From NCBI GenBank assembly GCA_011947345.1, contig JAAVTG010000005.1, positions 124,001-188,000 on the forward strand: a stretch of 64,000 bases of DNA. Reading direction: 5' to 3'. The notes beneath the pieces are model-generated. The model saw nothing but the letters and a program-made list of their open reading frames with translations, was not told the origin of the DNA and did no database searches. The stretch comes from Phytophthora quininea. Its lineage: Eukaryota; Oomycota; Peronosporomycetes; Peronosporales; Peronosporaceae. Shown here in pieces: positions 32,401-44,517 of this stretch. The position numbers and the translations under genes were made by a program. Each line of letters begins with the position of its first letter. Within the stretch, counting starts at the first letter, position 1.

Positions 32401-35400
32401 GCCAGCGCGGGCACGACACGAGAGCCAGGCTTGCGCGAGGTGGCACGGGGCCCAGCCACCCTTGAGACGACCTCGGCGCCGGCGCCGGCGCCGGTGAGGT
32501 TAAGCTAAACGTCTACGCCAGGCGTCCTGACGATTCGTATCCGGACGCCGGAGCACCTTCCCAAGCGTCCTTCAGTCCTGCCAAGTCGTGCCAGCGCGGG
32601 CACGACACGAGAGCCAGGCTTGCGCGAGGTGGCACGGGGCCCAGCCACCCTTGAGACGACCTCGGCGCCGGCGCCGGCGCCGGTGAGGTTAAGCTAAACG
32701 TCTACGCCAGGCGTCCTGACGATTCGTATCCGGACGCCGGAGCACCTTCCCAAGCGTCCTTCAGTCCTGCCAAGTCGTGCCAGCGCGGGCACGACACGAG
32801 AGCCAGGCTTGCGCGAGGTGGCACGGGGCCCAGCCACCCTTGAGACGACCTCGGCGCCGGCGCCGGCGCCGGTGAGGTTAAGCTAAACGTCTACGCCAGG
32901 CGTCCTGACGATTCGTATCCGGACGCCGGAGCACCTTCCCAAGCGTCCTTCAGTCCTGCCAAGTCGTGCCAGCGCGGGCACGACACGAGAGCCAGGCTTG
33001 CGCGAGGTGGCACGGGGCCCAGCCACCCTTGAGACGACCTCGGCGCCGGCGCCGGCGCCGGTGAGGTTAAGCTAAACGTCTACGCCAGGCGTCCTGACGA
33101 TTCGTATCCGGACGCCGGAGCACCTTCCCAAGCGTCCTTCAGTCCTGCCAAGTCGTGCCAGCGCGGGCACGACACGAGAGCCAGGCTTGCGCGAGGTGGC
33201 ACGGGGCCCAGCCACCCTTGAGACGACCTCGGCGCCGGCGCCGGCGCCGGTGAGGTTAAGCTAAACGTCTACGCCAGGCGTCCTGACGATTCGTATCCGG
33301 ACGCCGGAGCACCTTCCCAAGCGTCCTTCAGTCCTGCCAAGTCGTGCCAGCGCGGGCACGACACGAGAGCCAGGCTTGCGCGAGGTGGCACGGGGCCCAG
33401 CCACCCTTGAGACGACCTCGGCGCCGGCGCCGGCGCCGGTGAGGTTAAGCTAAACGTCTACGCCAGGCGTCCTGACGATTCGTATCCGGACGCCGGAGCA
33501 CCTTCCCAAGCGTCCTTCAGTCCTGCCAAGTCGTGCCAGCGCGGGCACGACACGAGAGCCAGGCTTGCGCGAGGTGGCACGGGGCCCAGCCACCCTTGAG
33601 ACGACCTCGGCGCCGGCGCCGGCGCCGGTGAGGTTAAGCTAAACGTCTACGCCAGGCGTCCTGACGATTCGTATCCGGACGCCGGAGCACCTTCCCAAGC
33701 GTCCTTCAGTCCTGCCAAGTCGTGCCAGCGCGGGCACGACACGAGAGCCAGGCTTGCGCGAGGTGGCACGGGGCCCAGCCACCCTTGAGACGACCTCGGC
33801 GCCGGCGCCGGCGCCGGTGAGGTTAAGCTAAACGTCTACGCCAGGCGTCCTGACGATTCGTATCCGGACGCCGGAGCACCTTCCCAAGCGTCCTTCAGTC
33901 CTGCCAAGTCGTGCCAGCGCGGGCACGACACGAGAGCCAGGCTTGCGCGAGGTGGCACGGGGCCCAGCCACCCTTGAGACGACCTCGGCGCCGGCGCCGG
34001 CGCCGGTGAGGTTAAGCTAAACGTCTACGCCAGGCGTCCTGACGATTCGTATCCGGACGCCGGAGCACCTTCCCAAGCGTCCTTCAGTCCTGCCAAGTCG
34101 TGCCAGCGCGGGCACGACACGAGAGCCAGGCTTGCGCGAGGTGGCACGGGGCCCAGCCACCCTTGAGACGACCTCGGCGCCGGCGCCGGCGCCGGTGAGG
34201 TTAAGCTAAACGTCTACGCCAGGCGTCCTGACGATTCGTATCCGGACGCCGGAGCACCTTCCCAAGCGTCCTTCAGTCCTGCCAAGTCGTGCCAGCGCGG
34301 GCACGACACGAGAGCCAGGCTTGCGCGAGGTGGCACGGGGCCCAGCCACCCTTGAGACGACCTCGGCGCCGGCGCCGGCGCCGGTGAGGTTAAGCTAAAC
34401 GTCTACGCCAGGCGTCCTGACGATTCGTATCCGGACGCCGGAGCACCTTCCCAAGCGTCCTTCAGTCCTGCCAAGTCGTGCCAGCGCGGGCACGACACGA
34501 GAGCCAGGCTTGCGCGAGGTGGCACGGGGCCCAGCCACCCTTGAGACGACCTCGGCGCCGGCGCCGGCGCCGGTGAGGTTAAGCTAAACGTCTACGCCAG
34601 GCGTCCTGACGATTCGTATCCGGACGCCGGAGCACCTTCCCAAGCGTCCTTCAGTCCTGCCAAGTCGTGCCAGCGCGGGCACGACACGAGAGCCAGGCTT
34701 GCGCGAGGTGGCACGGGGCCCAGCCACCCTTGAGACGACCTCGGCGCCGGCGCCGGCGCCGGTGAGGTTAAGCTAAACGTCTACGCCAGGCGTCCTGACG
34801 ATTCGTATCCGGACGCCGGAGCACCTTCCCAAGCGTCCTTCAGTCCTGCCAAGTCGTGCCAGCGCGGGCACGACACGAGAGCCAGGCTTGCGCGAGGTGG
34901 CACGGGGCCCAGCCACCCTTGAGACGACCTCGGCGCCGGCGCCGGCGCCGGTGAGGTTAAGCTAAACGTCTACGCCAGGCGTCCTGACGATTCGTATCCG
35001 GACGCCGGAGCACCTTCCCAAGCGTCCTTCAGTCCTGCCAAGTCGTGCCAGCGCGGGCACGACACGAGAGCCAGGCTTGCGCGAGGTGGCACGGGGCCCA
35101 GCCACCCTTGAGACGACCTCGGCGCCGGCGCCGGCGCCGGTGAGGTTAAGCTAAACGTCTACGCCAGGCGTCCTGACGATTCGTATCCGGACGCCGGAGC
35201 ACCTTCCCAAGCGTCCTTCAGTCCTGCCAAGTCGTGCCAGCGCGGGCACGACACGAGAGCCAGGCTTGCGCGAGGTGGCACGGGGCCCAGCCACCCTTGA
35301 GACGACCTCGGCGCCGGCGCCGGCGCCGGTGAGGTTAAGCTAAACGTCTACGCCAGGCGTCCTGACGATTCGTATCCGGACGCCGGAGCACCTTCCCAAG

Positions 35401-38400
35401 CGTCCTTCAGTCCTGCCAAGTCGTGCCAGCGCGGGCACGACACGAGAGCCAGGCTTGCGCGAGGTGGCACGGGGCCCAGCCACCCTTGAGACGACCTCGG
35501 CGCCGGCGCCGGCGCCGGTGAGGTTAAGCTAAACGTCTACGCCAGGCGTCCTGACGATTCGTATCCGGACGCCGGAGCACCTTCCCAAGCGTCCTTCAGT
35601 CCTGCCAAGTCGTGCCAGCGCGGGCACGACACGAGAGCCAGGCTTGCGCGAGGTGGCACGGGGCCCAGCCACCCTTGAGACGACCTCGGCGCCGGCGCCG
35701 GCGCCGGTGAGGTTAAGCTAAACGTCTACGCCAGGCGTCCTGACGATTCGTATCCGGACGCCGGAGCACCTTCCCAAGCGTCCTTCAGTCCTGCCAAGTC
35801 GTGCCAGCGCGGGCACGACACGAGAGCCAGGCTTGCGCGAGGTGGCACGGGGCCCAGCCACCCTTGAGACGACCTCGGCGCCGGCGCCGGCGCCGGTGAG
35901 GTTAAGCTAAACGTCTACGCCAGGCGTCCTGACGATTCGTATCCGGACGCCGGAGCACCTTCCCAAGCGTCCTTCAGTCCTGCCAAGTCGTGCCAGCGCG
36001 GGCACGACACGAGAGCCAGGCTTGCGCGAGGTGGCACGGGGCCCAGCCACCCTTGAGACGACCTCGGCGCCGGCGCCGGCGCCGGTGAGGTTAAGCTAAA
36101 CGTCTACGCCAGGCGTCCTGACGATTCGTATCCGGACGCCGGAGCACCTTCCCAAGCGTCCTTCAGTCCTGCCAAGTCGTGCCAGCGCGGGCACGACACG
36201 AGAGCCAGGCTTGCGCGAGGTGGCACGGGGCCCAGCCACCCTTGAGACGACCTCGGCGCCGGCGCCGGCGCCGGTGAGGTTAAGCTAAACGTCTACGCCA
36301 GGCGTCCTGACGATTCGCATCCGGACGCCGGAGCACCTTCCCAAGCGTCCTTCAGTCCTGCCAAGTCGTGCCAGCGCGGGCACGACACGAGAGCCAGGCT
36401 TGCGCGAGGTGGCACGGGGCCCAGCCACCCTTGAGACGACCTCGGCGCCGGCGCCGGCGCCGGTGAGGTTAAGCTAAACGTCTACGCCAGGCGTCCTGAC
36501 GATTCGTATCCGGACGCCGGAGCACCTTCCCAAGCGTCCTTCAGTCCTGCCAAGTCGTGCCAGCGCGGGCACGACACGAGAGCCAGGCTTGCGCGAGGTG
36601 GCACGGGGCCCAGCCACCCTTGAGACGACCTCGGCGCCGGCGCCGGCGCCGGTGAGGTTAAGCTAAACGTCTACGCCAGGCGTCCTGACGATTCGCATCC
36701 GGACGCCGGAGCACCTTCCCAAGCGTCCTTCAGTCCTGCCAAGTCGTGCCAGCGCGGGCACGACACGAGAGCCAGGCTTGCGCGAGGTGGCACGGGGCCC
36801 AGCCACCCTTGAGACGACCTCGGCGCCGGCGCCGGCGCCGGTGAGGTTAAGCTAAACGTCTACGCCAGGCGTCCTGACGATTCGTATCCGGACGCCGGAG
36901 CACCTTCCCAAGCGTCCTTCAGTCCTGCCAAGTCGTGCCAGCGCGGGCACGACACGAGAGCCAGGCTTGCGCGAGGTGGCACGGGGCCCAGCCACCCTTG
37001 AGACGACCTCGGCGCCGGCGCCGGCGCCGGTGAGGTTAAGCTAAACGTCTACGCCAGGCGTCCTGACGATTCGTATCCGGACGCCGGAGCACCTTCCCAA
37101 GCGTCCTTCAGTCCTGCCAAGTCGTGCCAGCGCGGGCACGACACGAGAGCCAGGCTTGCGCGAGGTGGCACGGGGCCCAGCCACCCTTGAGACGACCTCG
37201 GCGCCGGCGCCGGCGCCGGTGAGGTTAAGCTAAACGTCTACGCCAGGCGTCCTGACGATTCGTATCCGGACGCCGGAGCACCTTCCCAAGCGTCCTTCAG
37301 TCCTGCCAAGTCGTGCCAGCGCGGGCACGACACGAGAGCCAGGCTTGCGCGAGGTGGCACGGGGCCCAGCCACCCTTGAGACGACCTCGGCGCCGGCGCC
37401 GGCGCCGGTGAGGTTAAGCTAAACGTCTACGCCAGGCGTCCTGACGATTCGTATCCGGACGCCGGAGCACCTTCCCAAGCGTCCTTCAGTCCTGCCAAGT
37501 CGTGCCAGCGCGGGCACGACACGAGAGCCAGGCTTGCGCGAGGTGGCACGGGGCCCAGCCACCCTTGAGACGACCTCGGCGCCGGCGCCGGCGCCGGTGA
37601 GGTTAAGCTAAACGTCTACGCCAGGCGTCCTGACGATTCGTATCCGGACGCCGGAGCACCTTCCCAAGCGTCCTTCAGTCCTGCCAAGTCGTGCCAGCGC
37701 GGGCACGACACGAGAGCCAGGCTTGCGCGAGGTGGCACGGGGCCCAGCCACCCTTGAGACGACCTCGGCGCGCCGGCGCCGGCGCCGGTGAGGTTAAGCT
37801 AAACGTCTACGCCAGGCGTCCTGACGATTCGTATCCGGACGCCGGAGCACCTTCCCAAGCGTCCTTCAGTCCTGCCAAGTCGTGCCAGCGCGGGCACGAC
37901 ACGAGAGCCAGGCTTGCGCGAGGTGGCACGGGGCCCAGCCACCCTTGAGACGACCTCGGCGCCGGCGCCGGCGCCGGTGAGGTTAAGCTAAACGTCTACG
38001 CCAGGCGTCCTGACGATTCGTATCCGGACGCCGGAGCACCTTCCCAAGCGTCCTTCAGTCCTGCCAAGTCGTGCCAGCGCGGGCACGACACGAGAGCCAG
38101 GCTTGCGCGAGGTGGCACGGGGCCCAGCCACCCTTGAGACGACCTCGGCGCCGGCGCCGGCGCCGGTGAGGTTAAGCTAAACGTCTACGCCAGGCGTCCT
38201 GACGATTCGTATCCGGACGCCGGAGCACCTTCCCAAGCGTCCTTCAGTCCTGCCAAGTCGTGCCAGCGCGGGCACGACACGAGAGCCAGGCTTGCGCGAG
38301 GTGGCACGGGGCCCAGCCACCCTTGAGACGACCTCGGCGCCGGCGCCGGCGCCGGTGAGGTTAAGCTAAACGTCTACGCCAGGCGTCCTGACGATTCGTA

Positions 38401-40278
38401 TCCGGACGCCGGAGCACCTTCCCAAGCGTCCTTCAGTCCTGCCAAGTCGTGCCAGCGCGGGCACGACACGAGAGCCAGGCTTGCGCGAGGTGGCACGGGG
38501 CCCAGCCACCCTTGAGACGACCTCGGCGCCGGCGCCGGCGCCGGTGAGGTTAAGCTAAACGTCTACGCCAGGCGTCCTGACGATTCGTATCCGGACGCCG
38601 GAGCACCTTCCCAAGCGTCCTTCAGTCCTGCCAAGTCGTGCCAGCGCGGGCACGACACGAGAGCCAGGCTTGCGCGAGGTGGCACGGGGCCCAGCCACCC
38701 TTGAGACGACCTCGGCGCCGGCGCCGGCGCCGGTGAGGTTAAGCTAAACGTCTACGCCAGGCGTCCTGACGATTCGTATCCGGACGCCGGAGCACCTTCC
38801 CAAGCGTCCTTCAGTCCTGCCAAGTCGTGCCAGCGCGGGCACGACACGAGAGCCAGGCTTGCGCGAGGTGGCACGGGGCCCAGCCACCCTTGAGACGACC
38901 TCGGCGCCGGCGCCGGCGCCGGTGAGGTTAAGCTAAACGTCTACGCCAGGCGTCCTGACGATTCGTATCCGGACGCCGGAGCACCTTCCCAAGCGTCCTT
39001 CAGTCCTGCCAAGTCGTGCCAGCGCGGGCACGACACGAGAGCCAGGCTTGCGCGAGGTGGCACGGGGCCCAGCCACCCTTGAGACGACCTCGGCGCCGGC
39101 GCCGGCGCCGGTGAGGTTAAGCTAAACGTCTACGCCAGGCGTCCTGACGATTCGTATCCGGACGCCGGAGCACCTTCCCAAGCGTCCTTCAGTCCTGCCA
39201 AGTCGTGCCAGCGCGGGCACGACACGAGAGCCAGGCTTGCGCGAGGTGGCACGGGGCCCAGCCACCCTTGAGACGACCTCGGCGCCGGCGCCGGCGCCGG
39301 TGAGGTTAAGCTAAACGTCTACGCCAGGCGTCCTGACGATTCGCATCCGGACGCCGGAGCACCTTCCCAAGCGTCCTTCAGTCCTGCCAAGTCGTGCCAG
39401 CGCGGGCACGACACGAGAGCCAGGCTTGCGCGAGGTGGCACGGGGCCCAGCCACCCTTGAGACGACCTCGGCGCCGGCGCCGGCGCCGGTGAGGTTAAGC
39501 TAAACGTCTACGCCAGGCGTCCTGACGATTCGCATCCGGACGCCGGAGCACCTTCCCAAGCGTCCTTCAGTCCTGCCAAGTCGTGCCAGCGCGGGCACGA
39601 CACGAGAGCCAGGCTTGCGCGAGGTGGCACGGGGCCCAGCCACCCTTGAGACGACCTCGGCGCCGGCGCCGGCGCCGGTGAGGTTAAGCTAAACGTCTAC
39701 GCCAGGCGTCCTGACGATTCGTATCCGGACGCCGGAGCACCTTCCCAAGCGTCCTTCAGTCCTGCCAAGTCGTGCCAGCGCGGGCACGACACGAGAGCCA
39801 GGCTTGCGCGAGGTGGCACGGGGCCCAGCCACCCTTGAGACGACCTCGGCGCCGGCGCCGGCGCCGGTGAGGTTAAGCTAAACGTCTACGCCAGGCGTCC
39901 TGACGATTCGCATCCGGACGCCGGAGCACCTTCCCAAGCGTCCTTCAGTCCTGCCAAGTCGTGCCAGCGCGGGCACGACACGAGAGCCAGGCTTGCGCGA
40001 GGTGGCACGGGGCCCAGCCACCCTTGAGACGGCCTCGGCGCCGGCGCTGGCGCCGGTGAGGTTAAGCTAAACGTCTACGCCAGGCGTCCTGACGATTCGT
40101 ATCCGGACGCCGGAGCACCTTCCCAAGCGTCCTTCAGTCCTGCCAAGTCGTGCCAGCGCGGGCACGACACGAGAGCCAGGCTTGCGCGAGGTGGCACGGG
40201 GCCCAGCCACCCTTGAGACGACCTCGGCGCCGGCGCCGGCGCCGGTGAGGTTCAGCTAAACGTCTACGCCAGGCGTCG
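29445..40278 (+). repeat. 189-bp GC-rich satellite array, 57 full periods plus a partial
   Basis: The anchor word GAGGTTAAG recurs every 189 bp from 29466 to its altered last copy at 40247, giving 57 periods after allowing for one 6-bp and one 2-bp insertion. Each monomer has a run of GGCGCC/GCCGGC palindromes, then GAGGTTAAGCTAAACGTC, GCCAGGCGTCCTGACGATTC, CAAGTCGTGCCAGCGCGG and GCACGGGGCCCAGCC. Copies are nearly identical. Deviants include CGCAT for CGTAT (units near both ends and two inside), GCTGGC for GCCGGC (30021 and 40046), an extra GCCGGC near 30965 and an extra 2 bp near 37771. The last copy (GGTTCAG) is cut at about 40278. No reading frame is kept through the array. Confidence 0.97.
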
Positions 40279-40300
40279 GGGTTAAGTGATATGGTAGAGT

Positions 40301-41342
40301 TTGTGTACTCGTCTTGCTGAAAGACATTTAGAGATGAAAGTTCGCCGATTCCAGCGAAGTACGCCAAGAAGTGGGACGCGCACGTGGCAAAGCTGCTGGA
40401 CATATTATTTTAAAGTTTTCAGGAAAATTAAAGACCGACTGGGTTCCCAGACGGGATTCGGTTTTACTGAAAGTCGACTCCAAGATGGTCTGGCGCTCGA
40501 GGACGCGGTGGGAAAGGCATGTCCGTTCTACTACGACATTGAAACCCTGTTCGGTGACCGGCAAAATGCTTCTCCATTTTCTGTCATGGACAATCCGACA
40601 GCCACTTATCGTGATGAGCCCAGCCAAGACGACGGTTTTGCAAGCAGTTACGCTGATGTTCAGAGTCTAAGCTTCAACCTCGCCCAATCTGCACCTGGCG
40701 AAGAACCTCCGAGCGCCAGCAGTCAAGCTACGCTGGAGTACGCCCGTGATGAGTACCAAAGCGAACCGGATGCAGAAGACGACTTTGAACTCCCCACCAT
40801 GTCATCTCCAAGCTCGGGCAACGAAAATAACACCGCTGGCCAAGAAGCAATCCTTACACCAGCGCTACAGACGGATGCCGCCAACTCTTCCGAAGAACGT
40901 ACACGACAATCAGAATCTTCAGATACGTCAACCAATGTTTCCTCAGCTCCGGCTCGCTCTCCAAATAGCGACACCATTCAGAGAGACCTCAGGACTGGCA
41001 CAGATAGCGGCAGCTCAAAGGTTAACCAAGCCCGAGAACGCGACTTTGCCACGACATTTCGAGAATTCAGCGAGAAACGATTGCATGCAGAGACTCGCTG
41101 GCGACAAGAAGAACTAAAGGAGGCCGTCTCGCGGCTGAAAGCCGGGCTGTCAGGGAGCAGGAGAGAGACGAGATGAATGCCGACTTCGGTTCAAGGAAGC
41201 TCAGTCCGCCGTGCACAAGGACATGTTTTTGCAGCTGCTAGCGCGTGGTAAGACCGAAGAAGAAGCTTTGGCATTCGTTGACCGCATTGCCCCATTGTAC
41301 TCTAGCTCAAGGCATAACTCCATGTTGAGATCAGCGGTGTAG
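40301..41342 (+). pseudogene. Myb/SANT-like protein of a PIF/Harbinger element, broken
   Basis: The central part resembles the DNA-binding partner protein of oomycete Harbinger elements: KIKDRLGSQTGFGF, then a stretch ending in ACPFYYDIETLFGDRQNA, a long acidic and Ser-rich middle, and a C-terminal block QSAVHKDMFLQLLARGKTEE ... SMLRSAV with a stop near 41342. The start of the Myb domain (KYAKKWDAHVAKLLDIL) is readable at 40360-40410 but in another frame and ends at a stop. A second shift lies at about 41183-41195. The satellite array ends 22 bp upstream of the first ATG, so the 5' end has probably been lost to it. Harbinger Myb-like proteins normally help the transposase enter the nucleus and bind DNA; this copy is dead. 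Confidence 0.6.
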
Positions 41343-41570
41343 CTTCAATCTAGCACCAACGTCTTGGGTTCTTCTCAAACTTCGATTGAATTCCTTGCAG
41401 GAGCAAAGCGCCGTAACTATCGTGACCTGGCTGCTAGCTTGAGGGAGCAGCGTACGAGCCTCCTGCTGGTGAGAACAGGGGCTGCTCTAAAGACTTCTCG
41501 CACGCTTGAGGGAATTGACAATGGCAACGATGACCGTCTGGGTCCTGGTTATGGCTGAGAAAGCTGCCAA
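41343..41570 (+). other. Short unrecognised stretch between Harbinger ORF and permease
   Basis: Contains a 64-codon plus-strand frame at 41364-41558 with no recognisable domain. It may be 5' flank of the permease remnant. Confidence 0.35.
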
Positions 41571-42980
41571 CACTACTGTAAATGCAGTCTCTTACAACTT
41601 GAAAATTAGCGCAGCTGGACTCTCGGTGTGGGCGCTGTCATCAGCGGCGATTTCTTTGGCTGGCAGTGAGGCCTCATTGCGGGTGTCGACGAACTGCTCA
41701 CTATCTTGGTCTTCGTCACGGTGCTCTACGTGCTGCAGTCCTTCTCCATCGCTGAGCTCTCCACCACCGTCCCAGCGGGTGGAGGTCCCTACGTGTTCGT
41801 GCTGCATGCCATCGGCCCCCGCGCCGCCTTCTTCGCCGGCTTGGCCGAGAGCCTCAAGGTCGTCATCACCTGCACCGAATCGTCACGGGCATCAGCTCGT
41901 ACATGAACCAGTTGCTGGACTTGAGCGCCGAGTACGGTCCGATCTGGTGGGCCGTCTTCTACGTGCTGTTCGTGGGGCTCAACATCGTGGGCGTTGAGAT
42001 GACCTTCCGCGTGCAGGCCGTCACGACGTTCGTGTCGGCGATCATCTTGCTGGTATCCTACATCGGATCAGCCACCAAGATCTCGTATAGCGACTGGGTG
42101 GAAACGCGCGACTGGAAATACTCGAACGGCTGGGATGGCGTTGTTCAGGGATACTCGTTCGCGCTGTGGTTCTACCTGGGGGATCGAGGAGCTGCCGCTC
42201 GCAGTGGAGATGGCCATCAACCCGGAGCGCAACATGTTCATTGGGCTCGTGCCGTCGATCGCGACGCTGGTGCCGCTGGCGTTCTGCACTGTGATCTTCA
42301 ACTCGAAGATCCCCCGGCGCCGACGGGATTTACGCGAGCAATTCACCGCTGGTGGCAGGGTACCAAACCGTCTTCGCCGACAACAGCACTACGTTGGGCT
42401 TCTTGTGGATGCTCATCCTGGGCCTCATCGCCAGCTTCCACTCGTTCGTGTTTTTATGGGCCAGTTGCTGTATGCCATCGACCGCGATGGCTTTTTGCCA
42501 CAAATTCTGACGACGCTGCACCCGACCCGCGGGACGATGTACGTGGCATTGACCTCCGGCGGCGCTATTGGCTTAGTCGTCGTGCTTGTGCTGCACTACA
42601 TCATTGGCGACACAAAACTCGCCTCCATGCTGATCAATTTAGCTCTGATCGGCGCTTTTGTCTTGTACAGCTTCCAGTTGACGTCGTTCATTCGACTGCG
42701 CGTTAAGGAGCCGAATCGTCCTCGTCCGTACAAGAGTCCGTTTGGTGTTGCTGGTGCTGTGGTGTCGATGGCGCTGTGCGTCGCCGGGATGGTGTCGATC
42801 ATCTACAGCGGCACGTCCAGCTACGAGTTCCTCGCCTCCATTATCGTGGCTATCTTGTACTTTGGTGTCGGCGCCGTGTATTTTTCATGCGTGTGAAGCC
42901 GCGAATCGAAGCAGCTCCGACCCCAAGTTGCGCGAAAACCTGCTCAGCTCGGCATCGTCCAAGGTTTTACAGGCAGCGCC
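41571..42980 (+). pseudogene. APC-superfamily amino acid/ethanolamine permease-like gene, frameshifted
   Basis: Read across frames this encodes a permease of the amino acid-polyamine-organocation superfamily: LGVGAVISGDFFGWQ, then FSIAELSTTVPAGGGPYVF (the conserved second-helix region), FAGLAESLKVV, LNIVGVEMTFRVQ, IEELPLAVEMAINPERN, LIASFHSFVFLW and DRDGFLPQILTTLHPTRGT, ending with RVKEPNRPRPYKSPFG and further helices to FGVGAVYF. Breaks: near 41618, an in-frame TGA at 41667-41669, near 41875, one extra G in the run 42178-42182, and a net loss of two bases around the C run 42311-42315. Several breaks sit in homopolymer runs, as in the ABCA genes, so sequence error contributes possibly. The N-terminus is poor. 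The pattern is closest to the ethanolamine permease type, but the substrate is unproven. Confidence 0.7.
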
Positions 42981-43303
42981 ACATCATCAGCCCTCCCTCA
43001 TGCTTTCTTTTGATAGTGTTTGGATAACCCATGCTTCATAAGCCCAGCGCTAGTTCACCAGCTAAATGCCGTGCCAATCTCCGCCGCCAGCGTTCTTCCC
43101 GTGCCCGATCGCTTTCGCTCTCCGACCACCAATAATACCCCCACGCTCAGGCTGAATGAGCCGCTCGCTAGCGATGCCACGATCGCCGTTTTCCCAGAGT
43201 TCCCAGTCGACCATAAGTCGTGCAACACCGGCACAGACCCGCGTTGTCTACCAGCACACAACCGCCCAGGGATGCAGATCCAAACCGTTCGTCACGAATA
43301 TCA
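42981..43303. other. No supported gene
   Basis: Sequence between the permease remnant and the Harbinger transposase. A plus frame of 106 codons (43020-43340) has no recognisable domain. Confidence 0.4.
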
Positions 43304-44361
43304 TCGACTATATACCAATAGCATGTCATGGTTTACTTGATCTCTTAGCTCATTTCCTTCTCGTGTCTCTACTCTCCATGTAGGTTGATTATTCACTTCA
43401 TCCCTTGCTTCAGCATCAAACGGATCTCCATCGTGGTGCACCAATACAAAATTATGTAGTAAAACACATGCCATGCACTGTTCATTAACCCACACAAAAG
43501 CCTTTTTGCATTTAATTTGAGTTGATATTCCTTTGAGAGAAGCCCACCTATTTTTCAGTAAGCCGATGCAGTTTTCGTTGACAACACGTGCCGACCCCAA
43601 TATCATATTAAACTCTGCGTAATCAAACCGAAGAGCTTCTGGCTTCTTGTACGGTACCAGCATACAGCCTATAAGCTGATAGCTCGAGTCGGCAACTAAC
43701 TACTCTCATGGGAAAAGAGCAGTTTTGGTTGCTTTGCGATCAAAGATCTTGAAAACACAGTGCTATCGGCACAATAACCAGGCCAGCCCACCAGCGCGTA
43801 CATTATCCGCTTGTCGTCATTGCAGACAATCATTGCGTTGATAGAGTAACGTTGTTTCCTGTTGAAATAGACCTCTCCATCTACTCCAGGCTTTTGGCTA
43901 AAAATGAAGTGGGTTCCATCAACAAAGCCCACTGTGCCTTTCATACCAAATCGTTCGCCATAAAAGTAGACGTGAGTTCGCGACGCTCATCTCCTGGCCA
44001 GTGCACAAAGTCGTTGTAATGGCGTAGTAACGACTCCACTACCCGCTTCGAGTATAGGGTGACGGCACCAGCTCCAATTCTGTATGCCCGGGCAATTCTT
44101 CCAACAGACCCTCCGTTTCCATACGTGCCAAGCTGTTACTGCAAGCTGGATATGAACTGGACGCTGTTTGTTTCAACTTTTATTGCAGAATACCTGATCG
44201 TCTGCGATCATCTCAACGAGCGCCTGAAATACAGCTTTCTCAACTCGTAATGCCTGGCAAAATTCGCCCTCGGGTAAGCAGAATATCAGCTTTCGATAGC
44301 CAATGCTCTTGGGGATAGGCACACGGTCAAACAGATATCGCGTGCTGGACAGGTACGCCAT
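43304..44361 (-). pseudogene. PIF/Harbinger transposase (DDE_Tnp_4 type), broken
   Basis: Minus-strand blocks in the right order for a Harbinger transposase: N-terminal RKLIFCLPEGEFCQALR, a helix-turn-helix-like stretch in other frames, GTVGFVDGTHFIFSQKPG with the first catalytic Asp, DGEVYFNRKQRYSINAMIVC, ALVGWPGYCADSTVF with the second Asp, LVADSSYQLIGCM, and ILGSARVVNENCIGLLKNRW with the catalytic Glu. The three catalytic residues are all still readable, but frames break after NKS near 44173, again before 43944, and near 43700 (HESS then a stop). It faces the Myb-like remnant at 40301 across the permease. No terminal inverted repeats were located. Confidence 0.75.
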
Positions 44362-44517
44362 TCATGTCATAAGATCGTCTGGTCATCTGACAGCCACCGA
44401 TCCTCATCACTACCAAACTCCACAGATACTTGAAACGCACCTAAAAGAAACAACTGTCCTTGTGTGCATTGCATCATCTTCTTTCTTTCACTCGACGGCA
44501 TGACAACCAAACGCCTA

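Noticed and set aside
37691..37948. 85-codon frame inside the 189-bp array
   Set aside because: It exists only because of a local 2-bp insertion; neighbouring monomers do not keep it.
29445..40278. Centromere or rDNA spacer interpretation of the 189-bp array
   Set aside because: No rRNA sequence is nearby, and the array joins telomere-type units; a subtelomeric satellite fits better. A centromere role cannot be tested from sequence alone.
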